A stretch of 64,000 nucleotides of DNA from Streptomyces sp. NBC_00353 (GTDB lineage: Bacteria > Actinomycetota > Actinomycetes > Streptomycetales > Streptomycetaceae): assembly GCF_036108815.1 (NCBI RefSeq), contig NZ_CP107985.1, positions 5,642,001-5,706,000 on the forward strand. Direction: 5' to 3'. Below are positions 15,221 to 23,144 of this stretch, in pieces. Each line of letters starts with the position of its first letter. The stretch's first letter is position 1. The notes under the pieces are model-generated. The model was not told the DNA's origin, searched no databases, and was given only the letters and a program-made list of their open reading frames with translations. The position numbers and the translations under genes were made by a program.

Positions 15221-15583
15221 TCAGTAGACGAGGGCCTGGACGCCGTCGGCCATGATCTCGCTGACGAAGACCTGGGCGCCCGCGATCCGTACGCCTTCGA
15301 GGACATCGTTCTCGGTGATGTCGCGACGCGCGGCGCACTGCGTGCAGAGGGTGATCAGGCCGGCCGCCTGAATCGACTCGATCAGATCAGGCAGCGGTGC
15401 GGCGTGCGGCAGTTCGAACTCGGCGGCGCGGCCCGGCAGGGCGAACCACGAGGATTCGCCGGTCAGCCAGAGCGAGACCTCCACACCGCTGGCGACGGCG
15501 ACCGCCGCCACCGTGAACGCCTGTGAGCAGCGCTCGGGGGAGTCGGCACCTGCGGTCACCTTGATCACGAGCTTCTTCTGCAT
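15221..15583 (-). CDS. DsrE-family protein (peroxiredoxin-like fold)
   Basis: 120-residue cytoplasmic protein with the DsrE/DsrF-like fold: KLVIKVTAGADSPERCSQAF, VEVSLWLTGESSWFALPG, and a C-terminal TLCTQCAARRDI followed by VFVSEIMADGVQALVY. Cysteines at 19, 80 and 83 are candidates for sulfur relay or redox. DsrE-like proteins carry persulfides in sulfur-transfer chains, but no partner here is proven; the rhodanese/SseC genes 0.5 kb away are an attractive link. ATG (15581-15583) is 7 nt after TACAGT (complement of 15591-15596), a leaderless-type start. A much longer open frame runs upstream, but it is antisense to the next operon and not coding. Confidence 0.8.
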   Translation of the reverse strand: MQKKLVIKVTAGADSPERCSQAFTVAAVAVASGVEVSLWLTGESSWFALPGRAAEFELPHAAPLPDLIESIQAAGLITLCTQCAARRDITENDVLEGVRIAGAQVFVSEIMADGVQALVY

Positions 15584-15688
15584 ATGCCGAACTGTAATCG
15601 CCGCCGGTACAACCCCACCCCCTTGCGAGGGGTCAGTTGTGTGCGCAGGTAATGGAATCTGCGCCTCAGGTCTCGTGGGGGGACCCTC

Positions 15689-16639
15689 TTGGAACCGAAA
15701 GACACCATTCCTGACGGGCCGGCCGAGCCGCCCGTGCAGGTCGAGGCGCAGGTTCAGGCCGTAGAGCCGTCCGCGCCCGCGCCGGTGGTCGCGCCCGCGA
15801 CCGAGCCGGTCGTGGAGCCCGCGCCCGTGCCGGTGGCGGTGGCCGAGCCGGTCGTCGAGCCCGCGCCCGCTCCGGTGGCCGAGTCCGGTGCGCCGGCGAC
15901 ACCGGGCAAGCCGCGGCCGCGTGGTCGCACCTCTCTGCTGATCGCTGCCGCCGCGGTGCTCGGGATCGCCGGCGGCACCGCCGTCGGTTACGGCGTGCAG
16001 GCCGACCGCGCCCCGACCCCGTTGCCCGCCCTGTCGCAGCCGAACCTGGCCTACCCGGCGAAGGCGCTGCCCGCGGACAAGGTCCCGGACCCGCTGCCCG
16101 TGTCGCAGGACCGGCAGCGGAAGACGGAGGGCGATCTGCGCGAGCTGCTCGTCAGCAAGCCGTCGGGGGCGCGCAACGCCAGGTTCCCGTTCCCGACCAG
16201 GGGCTGGATGTCCCTTGACGCGTACGCGCGGGAGTTCAAGAGCGAGGACTACATGTTCGAAACGCTCGCGGAGGCCGACGTCCGCCGGATAGCGGCCGCC
16301 AACTGGTTGCAGGGGCAGTACCGCGATGTGGGCATCCGCCTCGTGCAGTTCCGCTCCGGCGCAGTGCTCGGGGCGTCCGACCATGCGAACGACCAGCTGG
16401 ACTACATGCCCTACGCCAAGGAAGGCGCAGGCAACGCGGGCGATCCGATCAAGGGCAGCGGCAACGGCCGCTACTTCCTGTACAAGGCCGTGAACAAGCC
16501 GGGCTACCTGCCTGTCTACCAGGCACGGGCCATCGCCCAGCGCGGCGACGTCATGTTGGACATCAACATCTTCGACACCGTGCCGATCAGCAAGAAGGAC
16601 ATCCGGACCCTGGCCGAGCGACAGCTGGAGCGGCTGTGA
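15689..16639 (+). CDS. Bitopic membrane protein, first of three coupled genes (unknown function)
   Basis: Unrecognised 316-residue protein. TTG 15689 follows a run of six G at about 9 bases and is taken as the start. Residues 1-80 are a Pro/Ala/Val/Glu-rich cytoplasmic tail with tandem VEPAP-type repeats, then RPRGRTS, one membrane helix (about 85-107), and an extracytoplasmic domain of about 210 residues without cysteine. That domain carries DLRELLVSKPSG early on, a motif that recurs in the next two proteins, and ends KKDIRTLAERQLERL. Its stop overlaps the next start by 4 bases. Probably one subunit of an envelope complex; no enzyme motif seen. Confidence 0.72.
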   Translation: MEPKDTIPDGPAEPPVQVEAQVQAVEPSAPAPVVAPATEPVVEPAPVPVAVAEPVVEPAPAPVAESGAPATPGKPRPRGRTSLLIAAAAVLGIAGGTAVGYGVQADRAPTPLPALSQPNLAYPAKALPADKVPDPLPVSQDRQRKTEGDLRELLVSKPSGARNARFPFPTRGWMSLDAYAREFKSEDYMFETLAEADVRRIAAANWLQGQYRDVGIRLVQFRSGAVLGASDHANDQLDYMPYAKEGAGNAGDPIKGSGNGRYFLYKAVNKPGYLPVYQARAIAQRGDVMLDINIFDTVPISKKDIRTLAERQLERL

Positions 16640-17448
16640 ACGACGACAACATGACAACCGACACCGCCCCGCCCGCCGACACCGCCCCACCCGCCGAGTC
16701 GGCCCCGCCCGCCCGGAAGGGCCGGACCCGGCGCGTGGTGCTCGCCGTGCTTCCCGCGGTCCTGGTCCTCGGCGCCGTCGGCGGTGCGGCCGCCTACACC
16801 AAGGTCACCGTGGACAGCGCCGACCGCACCGTCACCACCAAGGTGTGGGGCGAGGGCGCGCACAAGCCCGCCAAGGACCCCGCCGGGGACGTCGGCCGGG
16901 GCAGGGCCGATACCGAGCTCAGCAAGCTGCTGCTGCCGGTCCCCGAGAACTACCGTCTCGGCCCGGACATGGGTGAGTACGGAAACGACGACGAGATCAG
17001 CGGCAAGAAGGCCACGGCCCAGATGAAGGAGGGCGGCCGGGGGATCGCGGGCAAGCAGCGTCGCGAACGGGACCGGCGCATCGACCGGCTCCACCTCCAG
17101 GGCGTCGCACAGCGCTCGTACACCTCGGACGACAACGATCTGACGGTCGAGATCGAGATCGTGAAGATGAAGGACAAGAGGGCTGTCCACGACATGTTCG
17201 GCTTCCAGACGGAGCTGATGGACACCGTTGGCCGCAAGGGGCCGAAGATCGAGGGCCACAAGAAGGCCAGGTGCTTCCGGGAGCCGCAGACCAAGGTGAA
17301 GCTCGACGCCCTGTCCTGCTTCGCGTACGACGGGGAGCTGTTCCTCACCGTCGACGCGTACGGCACCAAGCCGCTCAGCGCGTCCGACGTCGCCGATCTC
17401 GTGAAGGACCAGCTCGACCACATCGAGTCCCCGGGGGAGTACGTATGA
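16636..17448 (+). CDS. Bitopic membrane protein, second of three coupled genes (unknown function)
   Basis: Unrecognised 270-residue protein starting at GTG 16636 inside the previous stop (GTGA). It repeats the plan of its neighbours: a short tail with tandem APPAD/APPAE units, RKGRTRR, a membrane helix at about 34-54, then an outside domain with LSKLLLPVPENYRLGPD. That domain contains two cysteines (ARCFREP and LSCFAYDG) about 20 residues apart that could pair, and ends SDVADLVKDQLDHIE. The C-terminal pattern (a helix after an amphipathic strand) resembles that of the first gene, suggesting all three derive from duplication. It overlaps the third gene by 4 bases. Confidence 0.72.
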   Translation: MNDDNMTTDTAPPADTAPPAESAPPARKGRTRRVVLAVLPAVLVLGAVGGAAAYTKVTVDSADRTVTTKVWGEGAHKPAKDPAGDVGRGRADTELSKLLLPVPENYRLGPDMGEYGNDDEISGKKATAQMKEGGRGIAGKQRRERDRRIDRLHLQGVAQRSYTSDDNDLTVEIEIVKMKDKRAVHDMFGFQTELMDTVGRKGPKIEGHKKARCFREPQTKVKLDALSCFAYDGELFLTVDAYGTKPLSASDVADLVKDQLDHIESPGEYV

Positions 17449-18416
17449 CCGAGCAGACGGCGACACCGACCGCGCCGACCGAGGAGCCCGCCGGCCCGGA
17501 GCAGGAGCTTCCGCCGACGGGAGCGGTGCCCGCAGCGGCTGCCGGGCCCGTCCCGGCCGCGGAGCCCGTAGCGGCCACGCAGCCCGGCCCGGCCGCCGAG
17601 CCCCCGGCGGCCCCCGGGCAAGCACTTGCGGTGGCGGAGTCCGTACCGGCTCCGAAGTCGTCCCGCCGCGTCCTGCGGGCCGTCGCCCGCTGGACCGCCG
17701 CCGTGCTGGTGCTCGGCGGTCTCGGCACCGGTACGGCCCTCGGCATCACTTCGATGGAGCGCACCGACGTACCGGGCCTGGCCACCGAGGGCGACGGGCG
17801 CTGGGACTACCCGGAACTCAGCCTGCCCGCACTGCCGGCCGGTTTGCCGCGCCCGTTCAACGAGGCCAATGTCGCCGAGGTCCACCACGCGGACGTGCGG
17901 AAGTTGCTGCTGCCGGCCCCGGCCGGAGCAACGGCGGACAAGAAACTCGCCGGTGGCTGGGTGAGCACATCGCAATACCTCTCCGTCTACCAGAAGAGCA
18001 AGCGTGCCGAGCTGGGGCAGGTGCTGAAGGACTCCGCGCTGCGGCACATCACGGCGCGCGGCTGGACCATGCCGGACGGCACCTCGTCCCGGATCTATCT
18101 GCTCCAGTTCAATTCGACGGCCTTCGCCGAGGCGTTCCGGGACGAGATCTCCGACAACACGTCCATCGGTGCTCAGCTCATCGGGGCGCCCCGAACGGAC
18201 CTCGACGAGACCTGGTCGAGTGGCGGGCGGGTGGAGAACACAGCGACCTACGCGTACGCCGAGGACAAGCCGTACGGCTCCGAGCAGGTCCGCCACGGAT
18301 ATGTGCTCTCCGGCGACACGCTCGCCCTCGTGGTCCAGTCCCGCAAGGGGAAGGCCGGTACGGAACGCATCCCGTTCCACCAGACGCTGATCCTGCAGAA
18401 CCAGCTGCTGGGCTGA
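17445..18416 (+). CDS. Bitopic membrane protein, third of three coupled genes (unknown function)
   Basis: Unrecognised 323-residue protein, ATG 17445 overlapping the preceding stop (ATGA). It has a Pro/Ala/Glu-rich tail of about 70 residues, KSSRRVLRAVARW, a membrane helix at about 83-103, then an outside domain of about 220 residues that again starts with a DVRKLLLPAPAG motif and later has YLLQFNSTAFAEAF and YVLSGDTLALVVQSRKG. No cysteines in the outside domain. Translational coupling of all three genes argues for fixed stoichiometry. Streptomyces genomes seem to carry this trio, but I know no assigned function. Confidence 0.72.
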   Translation: MTEQTATPTAPTEEPAGPEQELPPTGAVPAAAAGPVPAAEPVAATQPGPAAEPPAAPGQALAVAESVPAPKSSRRVLRAVARWTAAVLVLGGLGTGTALGITSMERTDVPGLATEGDGRWDYPELSLPALPAGLPRPFNEANVAEVHHADVRKLLLPAPAGATADKKLAGGWVSTSQYLSVYQKSKRAELGQVLKDSALRHITARGWTMPDGTSSRIYLLQFNSTAFAEAFRDEISDNTSIGAQLIGAPRTDLDETWSSGGRVENTATYAYAEDKPYGSEQVRHGYVLSGDTLALVVQSRKGKAGTERIPFHQTLILQNQLLG

Positions 18417-18545
18417 TCCGCACGCCGGGGAGCCCCGCTTCCTCGGCAAGCCCCGAACCATCGCGCCGGGCCCCTACCCATTAGGCTGGGGCCCGGCCCT
18501 GTACTGCCGCCATACCGCTCGTTATCGCTCGTCCGAGGAGCTCCC

Positions 18546-18647
18546 GTGCTTGAGGCATTCTTCTCCACCCTGCTGGTCCTGGTCTGCGTCGGTGTTCTCG
18601 CCTTCGCCGGCCTGACCGTGAAGAAGCTGTACCAGGGCCAGCGCTGA
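18546..18647 (+). CDS. 33-residue single-pass membrane peptide
   Basis: Short ORF from GTG 18546 with a strong GAGGAG ribosome binding sequence 5 bases upstream. The product is one hydrophobic helix (FSTLLVLVCVGVLAFAGL) followed by TVKKLYQGQR, an inside-positive tail. It ends 49 bases before the nitrobindin-like gene and could be co-transcribed with it. Function unknown. The binding site and the sharp helix/tail boundary make translation likely despite the length. Confidence 0.65.
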   Translation: MLEAFFSTLLVLVCVGVLAFAGLTVKKLYQGQR

Positions 18648-18696
18648 CCCGCGTCCGCACCGCTCATCACCCCCTCACAGATCGTCTGAGCCGCTC

Positions 18697-19269
18697 ATGA
18701 TCGAGATCCCGTCCGACCTCCACCCGGACCTCGTCCCGCTTGCCTTCCTGCTCGGCAACTGGACGGGCGCGGGCGTGTCCGACTTCCCCGGCGCCGAGAA
18801 GTGCAACTTCGGCCAGGAAGTCTCCTTCAGCCACGACGGCCGGGACTTCCTGGAATACGCCTCGCACTCCTGGGTGCTCGACGCCGAGGGCAACAAGGTC
18901 AAGCCGCTGGAGTCCGAGTCCGGCTACTGGCGCGTCGACAAGGACCGCAAGGTCGAGGTCGTCATGGTCCGCGACCAGGGCGTCATCGAGATCTGGTACG
19001 GCGAGCTCGCCCACCAGAAGCCGCAGATCGACCTGGTCACCGACGCGGTGGCCCGGACCGCGGCCTCCGGCCCGTACAACGGTGGCAAGCGGCTCTACGG
19101 CTATGTGAACAGCGACCTGATGTGGGTCGGCGAGAAGGCCACCCCCGAGGTGGAGCTGCGCCCCTACATGTCGGCGCACCTGAAGAAGGTCGTCACCCCC
19201 GAAGAGGTCGAGAAGATGGCCAAGGGCCTCGGCGACCTGCCGGACGACGGCATCGCGTTCTTCAAGTAG
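18697..19269 (+). CDS. Nitrobindin-like heme-binding beta-barrel protein (THAP4/FABP-like)
   Basis: 190-residue single-domain lipocalin-like barrel. The family signature GNWTGAG (G-x-W-x-G-x-G) is at residues 20-26, and the distal-end MSAHLKK provides the His expected as heme ligand. Relatives bind ferric heme, scavenge NO and isomerise peroxynitrite to nitrate; mycobacterial Rv0813c is the syntenic counterpart. Cytoplasmic, no signal. ATG 18697 is chosen because homologues begin MIEIPSDLHPDL. It is next to nur and the redox/sulfur genes, which fits a role in reactive-nitrogen protection. Confidence 0.88.
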   Translation: MIEIPSDLHPDLVPLAFLLGNWTGAGVSDFPGAEKCNFGQEVSFSHDGRDFLEYASHSWVLDAEGNKVKPLESESGYWRVDKDRKVEVVMVRDQGVIEIWYGELAHQKPQIDLVTDAVARTAASGPYNGGKRLYGYVNSDLMWVGEKATPEVELRPYMSAHLKKVVTPEEVEKMAKGLGDLPDDGIAFFK

Positions 19270-19350
19270 GCGCACCACCCGCACGCAGCCGGACGGCCGA
19301 GTAGTCGTGCGGCCTGCGGGCGGGTGCTCGTCCGGTCCTACACTGGGCCT

Positions 19351-19812
19351 GTGGTGAGCACCGACTGGAAGAGCGACCTTCGGCAGCGCGGCTACCGGCT
19401 GACGCCGCAGCGGCAGCTTGTCCTGGAAGCGGTCGACAGACTGGAACACGCGACGCCGGACGACATCCTCTGCGAGGTGCGCAGGACGGCGTCCGGTGTG
19501 AACATCTCCACCGTCTACCGGACCCTGGAGCTCCTGGAGGAGCTGGGGCTGGTCAGCCATGCCCATCTGGGGCACGGGGCACCGACGTACCACCTGGCCG
19601 ACCGCCATCACCACATCCATCTGGTCTGCCGGGACTGCACGAATGTCATCGAGGCCGATGTCGACGTCGTCGCCGAGTTCACCATGAAGCTGCGGGACAC
19701 ATTCGGGTTCGAGACCGATATGAAGCACTTCGCGATCTTCGGCCGTTGCGCCGACTGCACGGCGAAGGCGGCGGCGGCCGGACCTGCCCCTGCTCCTGGT
19801 TCCGAGCAGTAA
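19351..19812 (+). CDS. nur: Nur, nickel-responsive Fur-family regulator
   Basis: Represses nickel uptake genes and sodF when Ni is bound. With the start at GTG 19351 (MVSTDWKSDLRQRGYRLTP) the numbering places His33, His70, His72, His86, His88, His90 and His126 exactly where I remember the two metal sites of S. coelicolor Nur, which supports both identity and start. Later cysteines (CRDC and CADC) form the structural pair region. The start is 6 nt after TACACT (19339-19344), a leaderless arrangement; the longer frame to 19324 has no support. ygfZ follows 21 bases later with its own promoter. Confidence 0.95.
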   Translation: MVSTDWKSDLRQRGYRLTPQRQLVLEAVDRLEHATPDDILCEVRRTASGVNISTVYRTLELLEELGLVSHAHLGHGAPTYHLADRHHHIHLVCRDCTNVIEADVDVVAEFTMKLRDTFGFETDMKHFAIFGRCADCTAKAAAAGPAPAPGSEQ

Positions 19813-19833
19813 ATCGAGTCGTACGCTGGTCGC

Positions 19834-20799
19834 ATGAAGAGCCCTCTGCTGTCCCTGCCCGGCGCCGTTCCCGCCGAAGGCCGCGACGAAGGCGTCGCCG
19901 CGCACTACGGTGACCTGTTCCGCGAGCAGCGTGCCCTCGCCGACGGCACCGGCCTCGTCGACCTCTCGAACCGTGGCGTCGTCACCGTCACCGGAAGCGA
20001 CCGGCTGGCCTGGCTCCACCTGCTGCTCACCCAGCACGTCAGCGAACTCGCCCCCGGACAGGCCACCGAGGCGCTGATCCTCACCGCGAACGGGCACATC
20101 GAGCACGCCCTCTACCTCGTCGACGACGGCGAGACGGTGTGGGCGCACGTCGAACCGGACACCCAGGGTGAACTGGTCGCCTATCTGGAGTCGATGAAGT
20201 TCTTCTACCAGGTCGAAGTCGCCGACCGTACCGAGGACTTCGCCGTCGTGCACCTGCCGGCCGGCTCCATCGAAGAGGTGCCGGAAGGCGTCGTCGTGCG
20301 GGAGGCGCCGCACGGCCGCGATCTGTTCCTGCCCCGTGCCGACCTGGAGAAGTACGCGGCCGAGCACGGCCCGGTGGCCGGCATCCTGGCGTACGAGGCG
20401 CTGCGCGTCGAAGGACACCGCCCCCGGCTCGGCTTCGAGACCGACCACCGCACCATCCCGCACGAGCTGGGCTGGATCGGCACCGCCGTCCACCTCCAGA
20501 AGGGCTGCTACCGCGGTCAGGAGACCGTGGCCCGGGTGCAGAACCTGGGGAAGCCGCCGCGCCGGCTGGTCTTCCTGCACCTGGACGGCAGCGATGTGCT
20601 GCTGCCCGGGCACGGCACGCCGGTGCGGCTCGCCGCGGACGGGCCGGACGGCCGCCAGCTCGGCTTCATCACCACGTCCGCCCGCCACCACGAGCTGGGC
20701 CCGATCGCCCTGGCGCTGGTCAAGCGGAACGTGGCGGTGGACGCGGAACTGCTCGCGGGGGACACCGCTGCGGCCCAGGAGACGGTCGTCGAACCGTAG
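19834..20799 (+). CDS. ygfZ: Folate-binding YgfZ/GcvT-like protein
   Basis: 321-residue tetrahydrofolate-binding protein needed for activity of some iron-sulfur enzymes. The invariant K-G-C-Y-x-G-Q-E motif is present as KGCYRGQETVARV at about residue 227, with the essential Cys, and the N-terminal GcvT-like fold shows LVDLSNRGVVTVTGSDRL and ILTANGHIEHALYLV. ATG 19834 lies 6 nt after TACGCT (19822-19827), again leaderless-type. Next to nur and redox/sulfur genes; convergent with dtd. Confidence 0.93.
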   Translation: MKSPLLSLPGAVPAEGRDEGVAAHYGDLFREQRALADGTGLVDLSNRGVVTVTGSDRLAWLHLLLTQHVSELAPGQATEALILTANGHIEHALYLVDDGETVWAHVEPDTQGELVAYLESMKFFYQVEVADRTEDFAVVHLPAGSIEEVPEGVVVREAPHGRDLFLPRADLEKYAAEHGPVAGILAYEALRVEGHRPRLGFETDHRTIPHELGWIGTAVHLQKGCYRGQETVARVQNLGKPPRRLVFLHLDGSDVLLPGHGTPVRLAADGPDGRQLGFITTSARHHELGPIALALVKRNVAVDAELLAGDTAAAQETVVEP

Positions 20800-20848
20800 A
20801 TCTTCCGCGGGTTTCTGCGCGCGCGTCCGGCTCCCCGCCGGAGTCCGC

Positions 20849-21298
20849 TCAGACCTCGACCAGGACGGTGAACGGGCCATGGTTCGTGAGTGAGACCCTC
20901 ATGTCCGCTCCGAACCGGCCCGTCTCCACATGCGCCCCCAGCGCCCGCAGCTGCGCCACCACCTCGTCGACCAGCGGTTCGGCGACCTCGCCGGGTGCCG
21001 CGGCGTTCCAGGTGGGCCTGCGGCCCTTCCGGGCGTCCCCGTAGAGAGTGAACTGCGAAATCACCAGAAGCGGCGCATTCACGTCGGAGCAGGACTTCTC
21101 GCCCTCCAGAATGCGGACCGACCAGAGCTTGCGGGCGAGCTGCGCCGCCTTCTCCACGGTGTCCCCATGGGTGACTCCGACCAGCACACACAGTCCCTCG
21201 CCGACGATTTCGCCCACCACCGCGGGCCCGCTTCCGTCGCCCGCGCCGTCGGCCACCGTGACGCTCGCGCCGTACACCCTCTGTATCACTGCACGCAT
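20849..21298 (-). CDS. dtd: D-aminoacyl-tRNA deacylase (DTD)
   Basis: Removes D-amino acids, and mischarged glycine, from tRNA. The 149 residues begin MRAVIQRV, the universal DTD start, and have the two active-site motifs: SQFTLYGD and the cross-subunit Gly-Pro motif NHGPFTVLVEV at the C-terminus. The reverse frame is open for another 42 codons upstream, but this ATG (21296-21298) is certain from family alignment and lies 7 nt after TAGGTT (complement of 21306-21311). Divergent from rsiG. Confidence 0.95.
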   Translation of the reverse strand: MRAVIQRVYGASVTVADGAGDGSGPAVVGEIVGEGLCVLVGVTHGDTVEKAAQLARKLWSVRILEGEKSCSDVNAPLLVISQFTLYGDARKGRRPTWNAAAPGEVAEPLVDEVVAQLRALGAHVETGRFGADMRVSLTNHGPFTVLVEV

Positions 21299-21414
21299 AC
21301 AGACCAACCTATCTTGGGCTGAACGGGTACAGAGCACCTGCGTAGTCACCGTACGGAATGGCACGATGCACGGAGGCGGTGTGCCGACGCACCGGTCGAG
21401 GGGATGGACAGAGC

Positions 21415-22035
21415 ATGAGTACATATGGAGCCAGGCAGCCAGCCGGTGCCGTACCGGTCACGCGTGTCACAACCAGTACCGGTACCACCGCCGGCGCCAT
21501 GCGACCACCCGTGCAACGGACCGGTCCAGGCATCGACGAGGGCCTGCCGGGGCAGTCACCGCCCGAGCTGGGTGCCCTCCGGCTGCCGGAGCTGCGCAAC
21601 CTGCGCCGTGACTCGCAGCGCGACGAGGCCGACCTCAGTTACGTACGCCGTCTGGTCCAGGGCCGCATCGACATCCTGCGGGCCGAGCTGGCCCGCCGCC
21701 GGGACCCCGAGACACCGGTCGTGGACCGGCTCTCCGAGATCCTCACCGACACCCCGTCCCGGCACCGTTCCTCCGCCCGGCATGTCACGCTCACCACACC
21801 GCGCGGCGACGAGTTCCGCCGGCTGGCGGCCGAGACGCTCGCCGAGGTCGAACTCTCCGACCTCGACGCCCGCACGGACGAAGAGCTGTACAGCGCGATG
21901 GGGCGGCTCGTCCGCTACGAGCGGCAGGTCTCCCGCCGCCGTCACCAGCTGCAACGTACCGCTGACGATTGCAGCGCCGAGATCGCCCGCAGGTACCGTG
22001 ATGGGGAAGCACAAGTAGACGACCTGCTCGCCTGA
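21415..22035 (+). CDS. rsiG: RsiG, c-di-GMP-armed anti-sigma factor for WhiG
   Basis: RsiG bound to c-di-GMP sequesters the sporulation sigma factor WhiG. The protein (206 residues) has two coiled-coil helices, each with the complete E-x3-S-x2-R-x3-Q-x3-D ligand-binding signature: Glu71, Ser75, Arg78, Gln82, Asp86, and Glu169, Ser173, Arg176, Gln180, Asp184. The first 50 residues are a disordered Thr/Pro/Gly-rich tail. GAGGGGAT precedes ATG 21415. It is a single-gene unit closed by a terminator. whiG itself is not in the window. The identification rests on the exact double motif and the actinobacterial setting. Confidence 0.93.
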   Translation: MSTYGARQPAGAVPVTRVTTSTGTTAGAMRPPVQRTGPGIDEGLPGQSPPELGALRLPELRNLRRDSQRDEADLSYVRRLVQGRIDILRAELARRRDPETPVVDRLSEILTDTPSRHRSSARHVTLTTPRGDEFRRLAAETLAEVELSDLDARTDEELYSAMGRLVRYERQVSRRRHQLQRTADDCSAEIARRYRDGEAQVDDLLA

Positions 22036-22041
22036 AGCGAC

Positions 22042-22080
22042 CCTTCCGGGCGGGGCCGGTCACTCGCCCCGCCCGGAAGG
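22042..22080 (+). terminator. Hairpin terminator after rsiG
   Basis: A perfect 15-bp stem (22042-22056 with 22066-22080) with a 9-nt loop, 6 bases after the rsiG stop and only 9 bases before the asparaginase ATG. Confidence 0.85.
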
Positions 22081-22089
22081 CCGCCCCCC

Positions 22090-23082
22090 ATGACCTCCAC
22101 ACCTCTCATATCCCCGGCGTCCCCCGCGCTGCCCGCCGGCCCCGCTCTTCCCGTTCTGGCCGAGGTCGTGCGGTCCGGCTTCGTGGAGGGCCACCACCGG
22201 GGCTCCCTGGTCGTGCTGGCAGCGGACGGCAGTGTGGAGCGGACCCTCGGAGACCCGGACGCGCCGGTCTTCCCCCGCTCCTCCAACAAGCCGATGCAGG
22301 CCGCCGCCGTGCTGCGGGCCGGGCTCGACCTCTCCGGGGAGCGGCTGGCGCTGGCCGCCGCGAGCCACTCGGGCGAGGTGTTCCACCTCGACCTCGTACG
22401 CAAGATGCTGGCCGAGCACGGACTGACGCCCGAGGATCTGCAGACCCCGCCCGATCTGCCGCTGGACCCGGCAGAGGCGGAGACGTATCTCGCCGCAGGC
22501 CAGGTCCGCGAGCGGATCACCATGAACTGCTCCGGCAAGCACGCCGCCATGCTCGCGGTGTGCGCACTCAACGGCTGGGACCGGGCGACCTATCTGAACC
22601 CGGCGCACCCGCTCCAGCAGCTGATCCACCAGGTGGTCGAGGAGGCGGCGGGCGAACCTGTCGCGGCGGTCGGTACGGACGGCTGCGGGGCGCCGCTGAT
22701 GGCGATCAGCCTGGTGGGTCTGGCGCGGGCGTTCCGCTCGTTCGTGCGGGCGGAGGAGGGCACCGCGGAGCGCCGGGTGGCGGACGCGATGCGCGCCCAC
22801 CCCGAGTACGTCGCGGGCACCCGGCGGCCCGACACCTGGCTGATGCGCGAGGTGCCGGGCACGCTCTCCAAGATGGGGGCGGAGGCGGTCCAGGCGGTGG
22901 CGCTGCCGGACGGCCGGGCGCTGGCATTCAAGATCACCGACGGCGGGGGCCGGGCACTCGGTCCGGTGCTGGCCAGGGCGCTGGAACTGCTCGGCGTCGA
23001 CGGCCCGGTCGTGGACCGGATCGGACGGGCGCCGCTGCTGGGCGGCAGCGCGGAGGTGGGCGAGATCCGGGCGGCTTTCTGA
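22090..23082 (+). CDS. Asparaginase II-family (PF06089-type) protein
   Basis: Cytoplasmic L-asparaginase-like hydrolase of 330 residues. The family pattern is clear: LAEVVRSGFVEGHHRGSLVV, FPRSSNKPMQAAAVLRAGL, LAAASHSGE, NCSGKHAAML, GTDGCGAPLMAI and FKITDGGGRALGP. The start at 22090 gives the normal length, but it is only 9 bases after the rsiG terminator stem and has no clear ribosome binding site; translation of this gene or its promoter must use the hairpin region. The following gene encodes an Eis-like acetyltransferase with its own promoter. Confidence 0.88.
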   Translation: MTSTPLISPASPALPAGPALPVLAEVVRSGFVEGHHRGSLVVLAADGSVERTLGDPDAPVFPRSSNKPMQAAAVLRAGLDLSGERLALAAASHSGEVFHLDLVRKMLAEHGLTPEDLQTPPDLPLDPAEAETYLAAGQVRERITMNCSGKHAAMLAVCALNGWDRATYLNPAHPLQQLIHQVVEEAAGEPVAAVGTDGCGAPLMAISLVGLARAFRSFVRAEEGTAERRVADAMRAHPEYVAGTRRPDTWLMREVPGTLSKMGAEAVQAVALPDGRALAFKITDGGGRALGPVLARALELLGVDGPVVDRIGRAPLLGGSAEVGEIRAAF

Positions 23083-23144
23083 CCGGCTCCGTGGCGGCGG
23101 AAAACCGGGCGACATTCCACGGACCGCATGCCTAGCGTGGGGGC

